A DNA stretch of 64,000 bases, taken from assembly GCF_002154225.1 (NCBI RefSeq), contig NZ_MTSE01000014.1, positions 62,001-126,000 of the forward strand. The letters run 5' to 3'. The notes under the pieces were generated by a model that made no database searches, was not told the DNA's origin, and saw only the letters and a list, made by a program, of their open reading frames with translations. Both the position numbers and the translations under genes were made by a program. This document shows, piece after piece, positions 8,478 to 16,859 of this stretch (position 1 is its first letter; each line of letters begins with the position of its first letter). The DNA comes from Hymenobacter crusticola (GTDB taxonomy: Bacteria > Bacteroidota > Bacteroidia > Cytophagales > Hymenobacteraceae).

Positions 8478-9380
8478 TTGTTTGCGTTGAAAAATCAAAA
8501 ACCCCTCGGTAAGCTAATTGCCATCGGTGGCAATGAAGATAAAGGCACCTATCCTAACCCCCGCACCAAAAAGAAATACTACCTCAATTTTTTTGAGCTA
8601 GGTATTCTGAAGCGTATCGTTACGGAATCTGGCAAAGACGATCCGCGCATTGAAGTGATTACCACGGCTTCTATGATTCCGGAGGAAGTGGGAAAAATCT
8701 ACGTGTCGTCGTTTGCTATGCTGAACTGCCTGAACGTGGGCATCATGGACATTCGCATCCCGGAAGACGCGCGCAAGCCCGAGTACCTGGAGCGCTTGCT
8801 CGCCGCCGACGTGGTAATGATGAGCGGCGGCAACCAGTCGCGCCTGCGGGAGATGTTCGGGGAAAGCGAGTTTCTTGACCGGCTCACAACGCGCTACTAT
8901 CAGGAGCCCAACTTCGTGATAGCCGGTACCAGCGCTGGGGCCATGGCCATGTCGCACATCATGATCAAGGGCGGCAGCGTGCCGGGTGCTCTCATGAAAG
9001 GAGCTGTGCAGCTTGGCCTAGGTCTGCGGCTGCTCGACACGGCCGTGATTGATTCGCACTTCGTGAAGCGCGGCCGGTTCGGCCGGCTCATCGAGGCCGT
9101 GGCCCTCCACCCCAAGCTGATCGGCATCGGGCTAGGAGAGGATACCGGCGTGCTTATCACCGAAGGCAACTTGGTCGAGACCATCGGCTCCAATCTGGTC
9201 GTCATCATGGATGGGCACGGCTTACAGCATAACAATGCCGCCGCCGCCAAAAAGGGCGCGGCCATTTCCATTGAGAACATGACCATGCACGTGATGATAA
9301 AAGGCAACGTGTATAATATAAAGGAGCGGAAGTTTTACTTGAGCAAAGAAGCGTTAGCGCCGGCCACAACGGAAGCGTGA
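8478..9380 (+). CDS. cphB: Cyanophycinase (S51 family serine peptidase)
   Basis: The nucleophile elbow GTSAGA (Ser152 counted from the TTG at 8478), the preceding VVMMSGGNQSRL, and IDSHFVKRGRFGRL with GIGLGEDTGVLI are typical of cyanophycinase, which cuts multi-L-arginyl-poly-L-aspartate into beta-Asp-Arg dipeptides. Length (about 300 residues) is normal. There is no ATG near the start; TTG at 8478 or at 8487 (then MKNQKPLGKLIAIGG) are both possible. No signal peptide is seen, so the enzyme should be intracellular. No cyanophycin synthetase lies in the window, but the enzyme that splits its product (isoaspartyl peptidase, 12963-13916) is 3.6 kb away. The real substrate could be another isopeptide. 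Confidence 0.9.
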   Translation: MFALKNQKPLGKLIAIGGNEDKGTYPNPRTKKKYYLNFFELGILKRIVTESGKDDPRIEVITTASMIPEEVGKIYVSSFAMLNCLNVGIMDIRIPEDARKPEYLERLLAADVVMMSGGNQSRLREMFGESEFLDRLTTRYYQEPNFVIAGTSAGAMAMSHIMIKGGSVPGALMKGAVQLGLGLRLLDTAVIDSHFVKRGRFGRLIEAVALHPKLIGIGLGEDTGVLITEGNLVETIGSNLVVIMDGHGLQHNNAAAAKKGAAISIENMTMHVMIKGNVYNIKERKFYLSKEALAPATTEA

Positions 9381-9407
9381 CCTACCGGCGCATTCAACGC
9401 TACAATG

Positions 9408-9474
9408 GCAAGGGCCTCCTCTCGCAGAAGCCGCAAGTAGAAAACTTGCGGCTTCTGCGAGAGGAGGCCCTTGC
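9408..9474. terminator. Very long perfect hairpin between convergent genes
   Basis: Arms 9408-9438 and 9444-9474 are exact 31-base complements around loop AGAAA. The hairpin lies just after the cyanophycinase stop and before the end of the convergent DUF885 gene. It has no strong T tract, so it could equally be a 3'-end stabiliser. Confidence 0.7.
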
Positions 9475-9591
9475 TAGTTATGAGGCTTACTACCTGTTCC
9501 GCCGATCGAGCTTGCGTTGTTCTGATAACTTGCTCTTATGACAAGGAACAGATAGACATCTAGGAGATCTGACCGGAGCACAGGCACCTAG

Positions 9592-11382
9592 CTATTGTGT
9601 TTGCTTCTGCTTGGCAGCCCACGCGTCCATTTTTTTGTCTAACACGGCTAGCGGCATAGAACCGTCTCGCAGGAGTTCGTCGTGAAACTCGCGCAGATTG
9701 AATTTATTACCTAGCTGTTTCTCATAGCGGGCGCGCAACTCCTGAATTTTGAGGGAGCCCATCTTGTAGGACAGCGCCTGACCCGGCGTCGCCATGTAGC
9801 GCTCAATCTCAGCCGTGGCCGCTTGCTCATTGATCGGCTCATTGTCCATCATGTACTTGATGGCCTGCTCGCGGGTCAGCTCGCCGGTGTGCAGGCCCAC
9901 ATCCACCACCAGCCGAACGGCGCGGTGAATCTCCGTTCCCAGCGCGCCCATGTACTGATACGGATCGGTGTACACACCTAGCTCTTTGCCCAAGGATTCT
10001 GCGTAGAGGCCCCACCCTTCGCTGAAGGCCGAGTACGAAGCAAAGCGGCGGAACTTCGGCAAATCGGTGTTTTCCTGTTGCAAGGCAATCTGGTAGTGGT
10101 GGCCCGGAATGGCTTCATGCAGGAAAAGCGCGTCCATGCCCCGCGTCACGTTGTACTTCGTCGCGTCGACAATGGGAACGTAGAAAATGCCCGGCCGCGA
10201 GCCATCGGGGGAGGCGCGGTTGTACTGGGCACTGGCCGAAGCGGCGCGGAAGGCCTCCGTCTGCCGAATTTCAAACGGCGCTTTCGGGGTGCGCCCAAAC
10301 ATCTTAGGTAAGCTAGGGGTGATGCGCGCTTGCACGCCGCGGTACACCGCCAACACTTCCTCGGGCGTTTTGAACGGCATGAACTTCGGCTCGGTGCGCA
10401 TGTACTCGAAAAACGCGTTGAGGTCGCCCGAAAAACCAACTTGTTGCTGTACCTGTTCCATTTCGGTCCGGATGCGCTTTACTTCGCGCACCCCTATTTC
10501 GTGAATCTGCGCGGGCGCCGTGGTCGTGGTGGTGTAGTACCGCACGGCGTTGGCGTAAATTTCCTTCCCGCCCGCCAACGCGTTAACACCGCTCGTTGCA
10601 CGCGCCTTCGGTAAGTACTCGGTTTTCAGAAACGCACTTAACTTCTGGTAGCTAGGTACCACCTCCGTCAGAATGGCTTGCTGGTAGGCCGTAGTCAGGC
10701 GCGCTTTGTCGGCGGCAGAAACGGTAGCGGGCAAGTTCGTGATAGGGCCGTAGAACATACTCTTGGCCGGGTCCGCGACAACCATAGCATCTAGCTGTGG
10801 TATCATTTTTACCACCAACGCCTTCGGCAACACGATGCCCGTCGCCATTCCCTGGCGAAAGTTGGCAATGGCCGAGTCGCTCCACGCGGTGAAGCCGTGC
10901 ACGCGCGCCAGCCAGTCGTCGTAGTCTTTCGAGGTTTTGAAGGGTTGCGCGCCGGTGCCGGCGCCGAGTTGGGCCATGGCGCTCGGTAGGCCACCGGTCT
11001 GCGCGAAGGGCATCATCCACGTACGTTGCTTCAGGTTGCTTAGCTGCCGTTCCATCTCAAACTGAAAGATGTCGTAGCTGGTCTGGTCGGTAGCGGGCAG
11101 CTTGCTGCGGTCGTACTTCTTCAGTTCCGTCAGGTAGGTTTGGTAGAACGTTTGAAGCTGCCGGCGGAAGGCACGGGTTTGGTCGTTGGGAAGCTGGTCG
11201 TTGTAGCGGTTGTCGCCCTGCGAGGTAGCTTGCAGCGGATAGAGCTTGGCCTGCTCCTCCCAGTATTGATCGAACAAGCTCGCCAGAGTTTTGGGTGCCA
11301 CGCGGGCAGGCGGCGTAGTAGCAGGGCTGGTGAAGGCAAACAGGCCACCAGCAACAATGCTCAGGAGTAACGCTCTTTTCAT
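9592..11382 (-). CDS. DUF885 family secreted putative metallopeptidase
   Basis: This encodes 596 residues with a Sec signal at the N-terminus (MKRALLLSIVAGGLFAFTSP). The body fits DUF885: a helical protein with FLHEAIPGHHYQ (HEAIPGH at 422-428), an HExxxGH-like metal site, followed by FSEGWGLYAESL and a C-terminal block ATPGQALSYKMGSLKIQELR characteristic of the family. Such proteins are predicted zinc carboxypeptidases or oligopeptidases, but few have a known substrate. It would act in the periplasm or at the surface. It is transcribed alone, divergent from the SGNH hydrolase gene. Family assignment is firm; activity is inferred. Confidence 0.9.
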   Translation of the reverse strand: MKRALLLSIVAGGLFAFTSPATTPPARVAPKTLASLFDQYWEEQAKLYPLQATSQGDNRYNDQLPNDQTRAFRRQLQTFYQTYLTELKKYDRSKLPATDQTSYDIFQFEMERQLSNLKQRTWMMPFAQTGGLPSAMAQLGAGTGAQPFKTSKDYDDWLARVHGFTAWSDSAIANFRQGMATGIVLPKALVVKMIPQLDAMVVADPAKSMFYGPITNLPATVSAADKARLTTAYQQAILTEVVPSYQKLSAFLKTEYLPKARATSGVNALAGGKEIYANAVRYYTTTTTAPAQIHEIGVREVKRIRTEMEQVQQQVGFSGDLNAFFEYMRTEPKFMPFKTPEEVLAVYRGVQARITPSLPKMFGRTPKAPFEIRQTEAFRAASASAQYNRASPDGSRPGIFYVPIVDATKYNVTRGMDALFLHEAIPGHHYQIALQQENTDLPKFRRFASYSAFSEGWGLYAESLGKELGVYTDPYQYMGALGTEIHRAVRLVVDVGLHTGELTREQAIKYMMDNEPINEQAATAEIERYMATPGQALSYKMGSLKIQELRARYEKQLGNKFNLREFHDELLRDGSMPLAVLDKKMDAWAAKQKQTQ

Positions 11383-11490
11383 GCAGGCTAGGTTGTAGTT
11401 TTTTAAATATAGCTAGCATTGCAGTAAAGAGGCATCCCTCCTGCCTTAACGGCTTTCGCTCGTACTCCACCTTTTATTGTTTTTACCCAA

Positions 11491-12171
11491 ATGAGCTCAT
11501 TTACCATTTCCTTCAAGCGTAGCTGGCTGACGCTCCTCTTCGTCTGGTTTGCATTTAATTGCCTGCATGCGCAAACACTTGCCGAACCATTTGCGGAAGA
11601 AATCGCCGCTTTTGCTCACCAAGATAGCCTGCTTGCGCCCCCGGCGCGCAGCATCGTATTCACAGGCAGTTCTTCCATCCGCATGTGGAAAACTCTGACG
11701 ACCGACTTTCCCAGCCGCCCGGTTCTGAACCGTGGCTTTGGTGGCTCGCAGCTCAGTGATGCAAACCGCTACTTCGACCGGCTGGTGACGCCTTACCATC
11801 CGCGGCAGGTGGTGCTCTACGCCGGCGACAACGACATTAATGCTGGGGTTTCGCCCGAAAAAGTAACGGAGGAGTTTCGCACATTTGCCGAACGCTTCCA
11901 CCGGGAGCTTCCTGGCAGCCGTCTGCTTTTCATCTCGATCAAACCTAGCTTAGCCCGCTTTGCGCAGTACGAGAAAATGCAAGCGGCCAACAAGCAAATT
12001 CAGCAGTACACCAAAACGCACCGCTGGGCACAGTTTGTCGATGTGGGGCCGGCCATGCTCGGCGCCGACGGCAAGCCCCGCCCTGAGCTTTTCCAATCCG
12101 ACGGCCTGCACATGACGCCCGCCGGCTACGCCCTGTGGACCAAAATAATACGGCCGTATCTGGCTAGATAA
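11491..12171 (+). CDS. Secreted SGNH/GDSL-type hydrolase
   Basis: This encodes 226 residues. The signal peptide ends around LHAQ (residue 28). Block I reads VFTGSSSIRMW with Ser61 as likely nucleophile; the block II Gly is in RGFGGSQLSD; block III is YAGDNDINAG (GDND where GEND or GXND is usual); and the Asp/His of block V are in SDGLHMTPAGYALW. These are all the parts of a working SGNH esterase/lipase. Substrates in this superfamily range from acetylated sugars to lipids and cannot be told from sequence alone. Divergent to the DUF885 gene across about 110 bases. Confidence 0.9.
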   Translation: MSSFTISFKRSWLTLLFVWFAFNCLHAQTLAEPFAEEIAAFAHQDSLLAPPARSIVFTGSSSIRMWKTLTTDFPSRPVLNRGFGGSQLSDANRYFDRLVTPYHPRQVVLYAGDNDINAGVSPEKVTEEFRTFAERFHRELPGSRLLFISIKPSLARFAQYEKMQAANKQIQQYTKTHRWAQFVDVGPAMLGADGKPRPELFQSDGLHMTPAGYALWTKIIRPYLAR

Positions 12172-12336
12172 TAAGCCCGCCGCGGCCTGTTAGCTTTGTG
12201 ATGCTTAACTGCATAAGCTGGTTACAGCATCCTCAATAATAAGTATTTGCCTGTTGCCCAATTTAGCTAGGCAGCGGGCGAGTACTTATACGAAAATGAC
12301 TTATACATATTATTTAGAATACTCTATATTAATACC

Positions 12337-12798
12337 ATGAAGAAGCTAGCCCCCCGCCCCTATCTCCTCTTTGTGATGGTCTTGCCGCTGCTGAGCTGCG
12401 CAGACGATAATGTCAGAACAGACGGCCCCGCACCTACGATGCACGATGTAAAAGTGCGCTACACCGGTGCTAAGCTCAGCGGCCTAGGTGCTTACGTCAA
12501 CGCCGGCTGCAATAAGGAAGATGGCTCCGGCACCGCAACCAATATGAATAGCGACATCGCCGACGCATCGGTGCAGGGTACCATTCGATCATATAAGGTT
12601 CCGACCAGCAAGGACTATTACGTTACACTAGCCTTCAAACAAGTGAAAGCCGGGACTCGGGCCCCACGTGGTGCGTACCTGAAGGCTGACATTTTAGTAG
12701 ACGACGTGTTGCGCAAGTCTATCCAGATCGATAACACGACTGCGCCGGGGGCACAGTACGTGCTTGATCAAGCCACCGTGCAGCACGACGAATGGTAA
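12337..12798 (+). CDS. Hypothetical lipoprotein
   Basis: This encodes 153 residues. The N-terminus MKKLAPRPYLLFVMVLPLLSC ends in a lipobox (Cys21), so it is exported and lipidated. The mature part is mostly beta-like (VKVRYTGAKLSGLGAYVNAG, YYVTLAFKQVKAG, YLKADILVDDVLRKSI), which suggests a small beta-sandwich, but I recognise no domain. The region just upstream (12290-12330) is AT-rich and probably holds the promoter. A strong shared terminator follows at 12862-12902. Confidence 0.75.
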   Translation: MKKLAPRPYLLFVMVLPLLSCADDNVRTDGPAPTMHDVKVRYTGAKLSGLGAYVNAGCNKEDGSGTATNMNSDIADASVQGTIRSYKVPTSKDYYVTLAFKQVKAGTRAPRGAYLKADILVDDVLRKSIQIDNTTAPGAQYVLDQATVQHDEW

Positions 12799-12861
12799 AT
12801 TCCTTGGCTGCTTTCATCTCGACCAGCCGCCAATTTCACGTGCAAGCCCCTTTGCCTTGCC

Positions 12862-12902
12862 AAAAAAGAAGCAGCGCCCGTTCCGGGCGCTGCTTCTTTT
12901 TT
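12862..12902. terminator. Bidirectional terminator
   Basis: Stem GAAGCAGCGCCCG / CGGGCGCTGCTTC with loop TTC is flanked by six A on the left and a T run on the right, so it can end transcription from both the lipoprotein gene and the convergent isoaspartyl peptidase gene. Confidence 0.92.
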
Positions 12903-12962
12903 GAGGAGTTATTCCTGCTGTGCTTACTCCTTATTATATAGGCTGCGCAAAAGTCACTCCTT

Positions 12963-13916
12963 CTACTCCTTGAAAATGCCGATGTACAAAGGCGTTTCGG
13001 AGGTGAGTGTACCGCGGTACATGCCTTCCGAGTTGAAGGGCAAAGCTAGGTTGCCGGCCGTGTCAACGGCTATCAGTCCACCATCGCCACCAACGGGAGC
13101 TAGCTTGTCGTGCACCACAATGTTGCAGGCTTCGGCTAGACTCAGGCCGCGGTACTCGATGAGGCAGGCCACGTCATAGGCCGCCACGGCCCGCAGGAAA
13201 AATTCGCCGGTGCCGGTGCAGCTGACGGCGCAGGTGTGGTTGTCGGCGAAAGTGCCGCTGCCAATTACGGGCGAGTCGCCGATGCGGGAATAGCGCTTGT
13301 TGGTCATGCCGCCGGTGCTGGTGGCGGCAGCTAGGTTGCCGTGCCGGTCGCGAGCCACGGCGCCCACCGTCCCAATCTTGCTTTTGGGGTTTTCCTTCGG
13401 GGAATCGTTGTGGCTGTGGTCGAGCTGCACCTTTCCACTCTTCAGGGCGCCTTGAAGTTGATCGTAGCGCTGCTGAGTGAAGAAGTAGTCGTCAGGCTGC
13501 ATGGGCACGTTGTGCTCGCGGGCAAACTCCTCAGCGCCGGGCCAAGCCAGCAGTACGTGGTCCGACTTCTCCATGACGAGGCGACACAGGCCGATCGGGT
13601 TCTGGATGTTGCGCACGCCCGCTACCGCTCCCGCCGACCGGTCGCGGCCGTCCATCAGGGCGGCATCCATTTCGTGGCGCCCGTCGTGAGTGAATACTGC
13701 GCCCTTGCCCGCGTTGAACATGGGGCAGTCTTCGAGGGCACGCACAGCGGCTTCCACAGCATCGAGGGCTAGGCCACCGTGGCGCAGCACATCGTAGCCG
13801 GTTTCAATGATCTGTTGCAATGCGTCGCGGTACTGGCGCTCGAGTTCGGGCGTCATTTGGTCGCGGGAGATGGTACCAGCACCACCGTGCACGGCCAAAG
13901 CAAGAGGAAAATCCAT
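12963..13916 (-). CDS. iaaA: Isoaspartyl peptidase / L-asparaginase (Ntn hydrolase)
   Basis: This encodes 317 residues of the plant-type asparaginase family. The proenzyme cleaves itself before Thr183 (KIGTVGAVARD), which becomes the N-terminal nucleophile. Other signatures are AVHGGAGTI near the start, MFNAGKGAVF, ATSTGGMTNK, RIGDSPVIGSGTFAD and the substrate loop CTGTGEFF. It hydrolyses beta-aspartyl dipeptides and asparagine and has no signal peptide. With cyanophycinase in the same window it could complete breakdown of beta-Asp-Arg, though isoaspartyl repair from ordinary protein turnover is an equally good role. It is a single gene ended by the terminator at 12862-12902. Confidence 0.95.
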   Translation of the reverse strand: MDFPLALAVHGGAGTISRDQMTPELERQYRDALQQIIETGYDVLRHGGLALDAVEAAVRALEDCPMFNAGKGAVFTHDGRHEMDAALMDGRDRSAGAVAGVRNIQNPIGLCRLVMEKSDHVLLAWPGAEEFAREHNVPMQPDDYFFTQQRYDQLQGALKSGKVQLDHSHNDSPKENPKSKIGTVGAVARDRHGNLAAATSTGGMTNKRYSRIGDSPVIGSGTFADNHTCAVSCTGTGEFFLRAVAAYDVACLIEYRGLSLAEACNIVVHDKLAPVGGDGGLIAVDTAGNLALPFNSEGMYRGTLTSETPLYIGIFKE

Positions 13917-14083
13917 GCGTAAAGGAGGAACAAAAACGTGAGAATTTTGGTAAAGATAAGCCGCTTGTAAAGGTGCCTTTAGAGCGTAAATGCCCCCGAT
14001 TTTGCGACCTAGCTTTCTTCACGTACGCAGTTGGCGGGGTGTGGTTTTGGCCGAGCTACCTAGCCAAAGCGGGTTTTTGTTCG

Positions 14084-14091
14084 TATATTTG
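14084..14091 (+). promoter_or_regulatory. Possible -7 promoter box of the DUF3127 gene
   Basis: TATATTTG matches TAnnTTTG and lies 32 bases before the ATG at 14124. I cannot find a convincing -33 element at the usual distance, so the call is tentative. Confidence 0.4.
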
Positions 14092-14123
14092 ACTGACTAA
14101 TCTCACTCTCAATATCTTTTTTT

Positions 14124-14549
14124 ATGGCTTACGAAGCTACCGGCCGCCTGCACGAAATCTTCGATGAACAACAGGTGAGCGAGAAATTCCGCAAGCGCGA
14201 GTTCGTGCTGGAAGTTCAGGATGGCCAGTACCCTGAGCATATCAAGTTCCAAATGGTGCAGGACAAAACAGCCCTCATCGACCCTTACAAAATTGGTGAC
14301 GAAGTAAAGGTTACGTTTAACCTGCGTGGCCGTGGTTTCAACAAAAACGGCCAGATGCTGTACTTCACCAACCTCGAAGCATGGCGCATCGAGTCGGCTG
14401 CTGGTGGCGCTGCTCCGGCTAGCACTGGTGGTGGCTACTCCCAGCAAGCTGCTCCGGCTCCCCGCCCCGCTGCCAACCAAAACCCGAACTTGCGCGCTCA
14501 ACCCGCTGCACCTATCGCCAGCGACGACGACAACGATCTGCCTTTCTAA
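14124..14549 (+). CDS. DUF3127 protein with SSB-like acidic tip
   Basis: This encodes 141 residues. Residues 1-95 match DUF3127, a small OB-fold-like family of Bacteroidetes (MAYEATGRLHEIFDEQQVSE, KFRKREFVLEVQ, GDEVKVTFNLRGR, YFTNLEAWRIE). A Gly/Ala/Pro/Gln-rich linker of about 35 residues follows, and the protein ends DDDNDLPF, closely resembling the DDDIPF tip with which bacterial single-strand DNA-binding protein recruits partners. A nucleic-acid binding role is therefore likely, but that is inference from architecture. It is transcribed alone with a clear terminator and a possible -7 box upstream. Confidence 0.88.
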   Translation: MAYEATGRLHEIFDEQQVSEKFRKREFVLEVQDGQYPEHIKFQMVQDKTALIDPYKIGDEVKVTFNLRGRGFNKNGQMLYFTNLEAWRIESAAGGAAPASTGGGYSQQAAPAPRPAANQNPNLRAQPAAPIASDDDNDLPF

Positions 14550-14572
14550 GCATAGTTTGTTTTTTCCTTTTG

Positions 14573-14606
14573 AAAAAAGCCGCTCTCGACAGAGAGCGGC
14601 TTTTTT
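14573..14606 (+). terminator. Terminator of the DUF3127 gene
   Basis: A 15-bp stem (AAAAAAGCCGCTCTC and its complement) with loop GACA and a six-T tail, 24 bases after the stop codon. The A-rich left arm also makes it usable from the other strand. Confidence 0.92.
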
Positions 14607-14842
14607 GTTTTCGCCCCAAATTATGTCCTATCCTAGCCCCAGCAGGACGACACATTGGCAGCACCTAGCCCAACACTACCAAAGCAACGCCCCAACGGAG
14701 CTACACTCAAGATAAGTGCCGTCCCGCTGGGGCTTCGGAATATTCAAATCCTGCCTCTTACTACTGGTCTCTTGCCCCCGCTACTGCAACTTAAACCAAT
14801 TACGTAGCCTGAGTCATTGAGACAATTAACCGCGTTACGGTT

Positions 14843-15547
14843 TTACTTCCAAAATGGCTTCGTTTTTAACAGCTGATCAGGCCACTGCCACTCGCGCTGA
14901 AGTACACGGTGCCCGGCAACACAGGTAGTTTGCGGTCCGCCCCAGTACACGAGTGTTTCCGGCACCGACCGCAAGCCTTGCGCTTCCGCAGCAGCTAGGA
15001 ATTGCTCCGCGGACAGCGTATCAGCCACTACAAAGTGCAGTGGTAAGCTGCCATCTAGGTCAGGGAAGCAGTCGTCGGTGTGCTGGGCGTGAATGACGCT
15101 GATGACGGGAACGTCAGTGGGGATTTGCCGGCGTAACGCGTAGAAGTGTGACAGGCACGATACATCCCCGAGCAGCGCGTAGCCAACAGCATTCGGGGCT
15201 AGCACGAACTTACCACCGGGACCATAGAAACTCACTTCGTCGCCAGCCCGGCACTGCGCGGCCCAGCGGGCACCGGGCCCATCGGAGAAGGTGCACACAG
15301 CCAGCTCTAGTTGTGCCGTGTGCGGATTGTAGTCCCACACCGAATAGGTGCGCTTGCGTAAGGTAGCCGCCCCGCCGCGGGCACTCAGGCCGAAAAATAC
15401 GTTCAACGTCTGCCCAGGCGTATAGGTCCAATCGACGAAGGCTGGGCTAGCTAACGTGAGTTGATAGGCGTGAGCGGCAATACGTTGCGCGGCGACAATG
15501 GTAGCCTGCTGCGTCACCTGACGGGCTAGCGAGGTAAGTAAACTCAT
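14843..15547 (-). CDS. Siderophore-interacting FAD-binding protein
   Basis: I choose the ATG at 15547 (MSLLTSLARQVTQQ), giving 234 residues; a start nine codons earlier is possible. It has the ferredoxin-reductase-like layout: an FAD-binding barrel with RKRTYSVWDYNP (the RxYS motif), then FSDGPGARWAAQCRAGDEVSFYGPGG, which is typical of siderophore-interacting ferric reductases, then an NAD(P)-binding half (YALLGDVSCLSHFYALRR). It would reduce ferric siderophores in the cytoplasm to release iron. No siderophore genes lie next to it. The C-terminal lobe is short, as in this family. Class is sound; iron reduction is inferred. Confidence 0.82.
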   Translation of the reverse strand: MSLLTSLARQVTQQATIVAAQRIAAHAYQLTLASPAFVDWTYTPGQTLNVFFGLSARGGAATLRKRTYSVWDYNPHTAQLELAVCTFSDGPGARWAAQCRAGDEVSFYGPGGKFVLAPNAVGYALLGDVSCLSHFYALRRQIPTDVPVISVIHAQHTDDCFPDLDGSLPLHFVVADTLSAEQFLAAAEAQGLRSVPETLVYWGGPQTTCVAGHRVLQREWQWPDQLLKTKPFWK

Positions 15548-15872
15548 GAAGGGAAAAGCAAACAGTACAGTCAATAGTTTTAAGACGGTTTGACTTGCTG
15601 GTTTACTTTAAGATTGTTTGAAAACTCGGCTCGGCAGATACTGCGACTGCGCTGCTCGGCGCACTACTACCGCTTCGTTCTTATGTCAGATCTGCCATTG
15701 CACGTGCGTTGCTTCGGTAAGCGCAGCACGACCTAGGCGCATCTTTTCTAACGAGGCACTGCTTAATTCTGCCCCTTCCGAAGCCACCCACCGCCTTTTG
15801 TCGTTTATTGCGTTTGCAACATCCCCTAGGGTTGTCCGTTTTGTAGAGCACCCCTAGCTTCTCTCCCCTCGC
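15548..15872. other. Divergent intergenic region without recognised elements
   Basis: This stretch separates the minus-strand flavoprotein gene and the plus-strand SDR gene and should contain promoters for both. I find no TAnnTTTG box at a convincing distance and no hairpin. Short open frames across it have no family resemblance and are probably chance. Confidence 0.4.
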
Positions 15873-16754
15873 ATGGTTGGCTCTTTTGATCAACAAGTAC
15901 TCCGTGGCAAGACGGTGCTGATAACGGGTGCCTCGGGCGGCATCGGGCTGGTAACGGCTCGGGAGCTAGCCCGCCGTGGGGCTCACCTCGTGCTGGTGTG
16001 CCGCCACCCCGACCGCGCCGCTGGTGCTCGCGCCGCCGTGCAGTTTGTCGCGCCCGGCTCCGACCCCGACGTGCTGCTCTGCGACTTTTCTTTGCTCGCC
16101 AACGTGCGGGAGCTAGCCGCCGAAATTGACCGGCGCTACGAAAAAATTGACGTGCTTATCAATAATGTAGGCATCGTGCCGGGCCCGCTCACCATCACGA
16201 GCGAGGGCCACGAGCTGAGCTGGGTAACGAACCACCTGGCGCCTTTTCTGCTCACCAATCTCCTGCTGCCGAAGCTAACGGCCGCCGAGAAAGCGCGCAT
16301 TGTCACGCTAGCTTCGGATGCACATTGGCTGGGCGAAATAGAAGCTTCCCAGGAAGCCCGCAACGACCCGGAGAAGTACAGCTCCCTCACCGCGTACTGC
16401 GACACCAAACTGGCGAACATTCTCTTTACCAACGAGCTAGCTCACCGCCTCGATCTTACTGGCGTGACGGCCAACTGCCTGCATCCCGGCATCGTGGATA
16501 CCGGCTTGGTGAACCCAAACAGCTCCCGGCTGATTAAGGCTTTGTGGTGGTTGGCCCGGCCCTTCATGATTTCGCCCGAGCAAGGCGCCCAAACCAGCAT
16601 TTACCTAGCTAGCTCGTCAGAGGTGGATAAAGTTACGGGACAGTACTTCAAGCACAACAAGCCCGGCCGTTGCTCCAGCCGCGCCCAGAATCGGGCGGAA
16701 GCTAGCCGGCTGTGGCGCATTTCGGAAGAGGAAACAGGGCTTGGGCAGTTATAA
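15873..16754 (+). CDS. Short-chain dehydrogenase/reductase, retinol dehydrogenase-like
   Basis: This encodes 293 residues with a classical SDR fold: cofactor loop TGASGGIG (18-25), NNVG (97-100), catalytic Ser148, Tyr175 and Lys179 (YCDTK), and HPGIVDTGL after the active site. The length and the wording YSSLTAYCDTKLANILFTNEL resemble the retinol-dehydrogenase/WW-oxidoreductase branch. It uses NAD(P) to oxidise or reduce an alcohol or ketone that cannot be named from sequence. Cytoplasmic. The gene downstream starts about 105 bases later, separated by a hairpin. Confidence 0.9.
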   Translation: MVGSFDQQVLRGKTVLITGASGGIGLVTARELARRGAHLVLVCRHPDRAAGARAAVQFVAPGSDPDVLLCDFSLLANVRELAAEIDRRYEKIDVLINNVGIVPGPLTITSEGHELSWVTNHLAPFLLTNLLLPKLTAAEKARIVTLASDAHWLGEIEASQEARNDPEKYSSLTAYCDTKLANILFTNELAHRLDLTGVTANCLHPGIVDTGLVNPNSSRLIKALWWLARPFMISPEQGAQTSIYLASSSEVDKVTGQYFKHNKPGRCSSRAQNRAEASRLWRISEEETGLGQL

Positions 16755-16773
16755 ATAATCTACCTAGCATCCT

Positions 16774-16828
16774 TGCCCATTCGGCGCCTCGCTCCTGCTC
16801 TGCTGTTGCCTGAGACGCCGAATGGGCA
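16774..16828. repeat. Inverted repeat after the SDR gene
   Basis: Arms TGCCCATTCGGCG (16774-16786) and CGCCGAATGGGCA (16816-16828) are exact complements around a 29-base loop. No T tract follows, so termination is uncertain. Confidence 0.55.
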
Positions 16829-16859
16829 GGATAACAGACGTATTTTGCTAGCATAGCAG

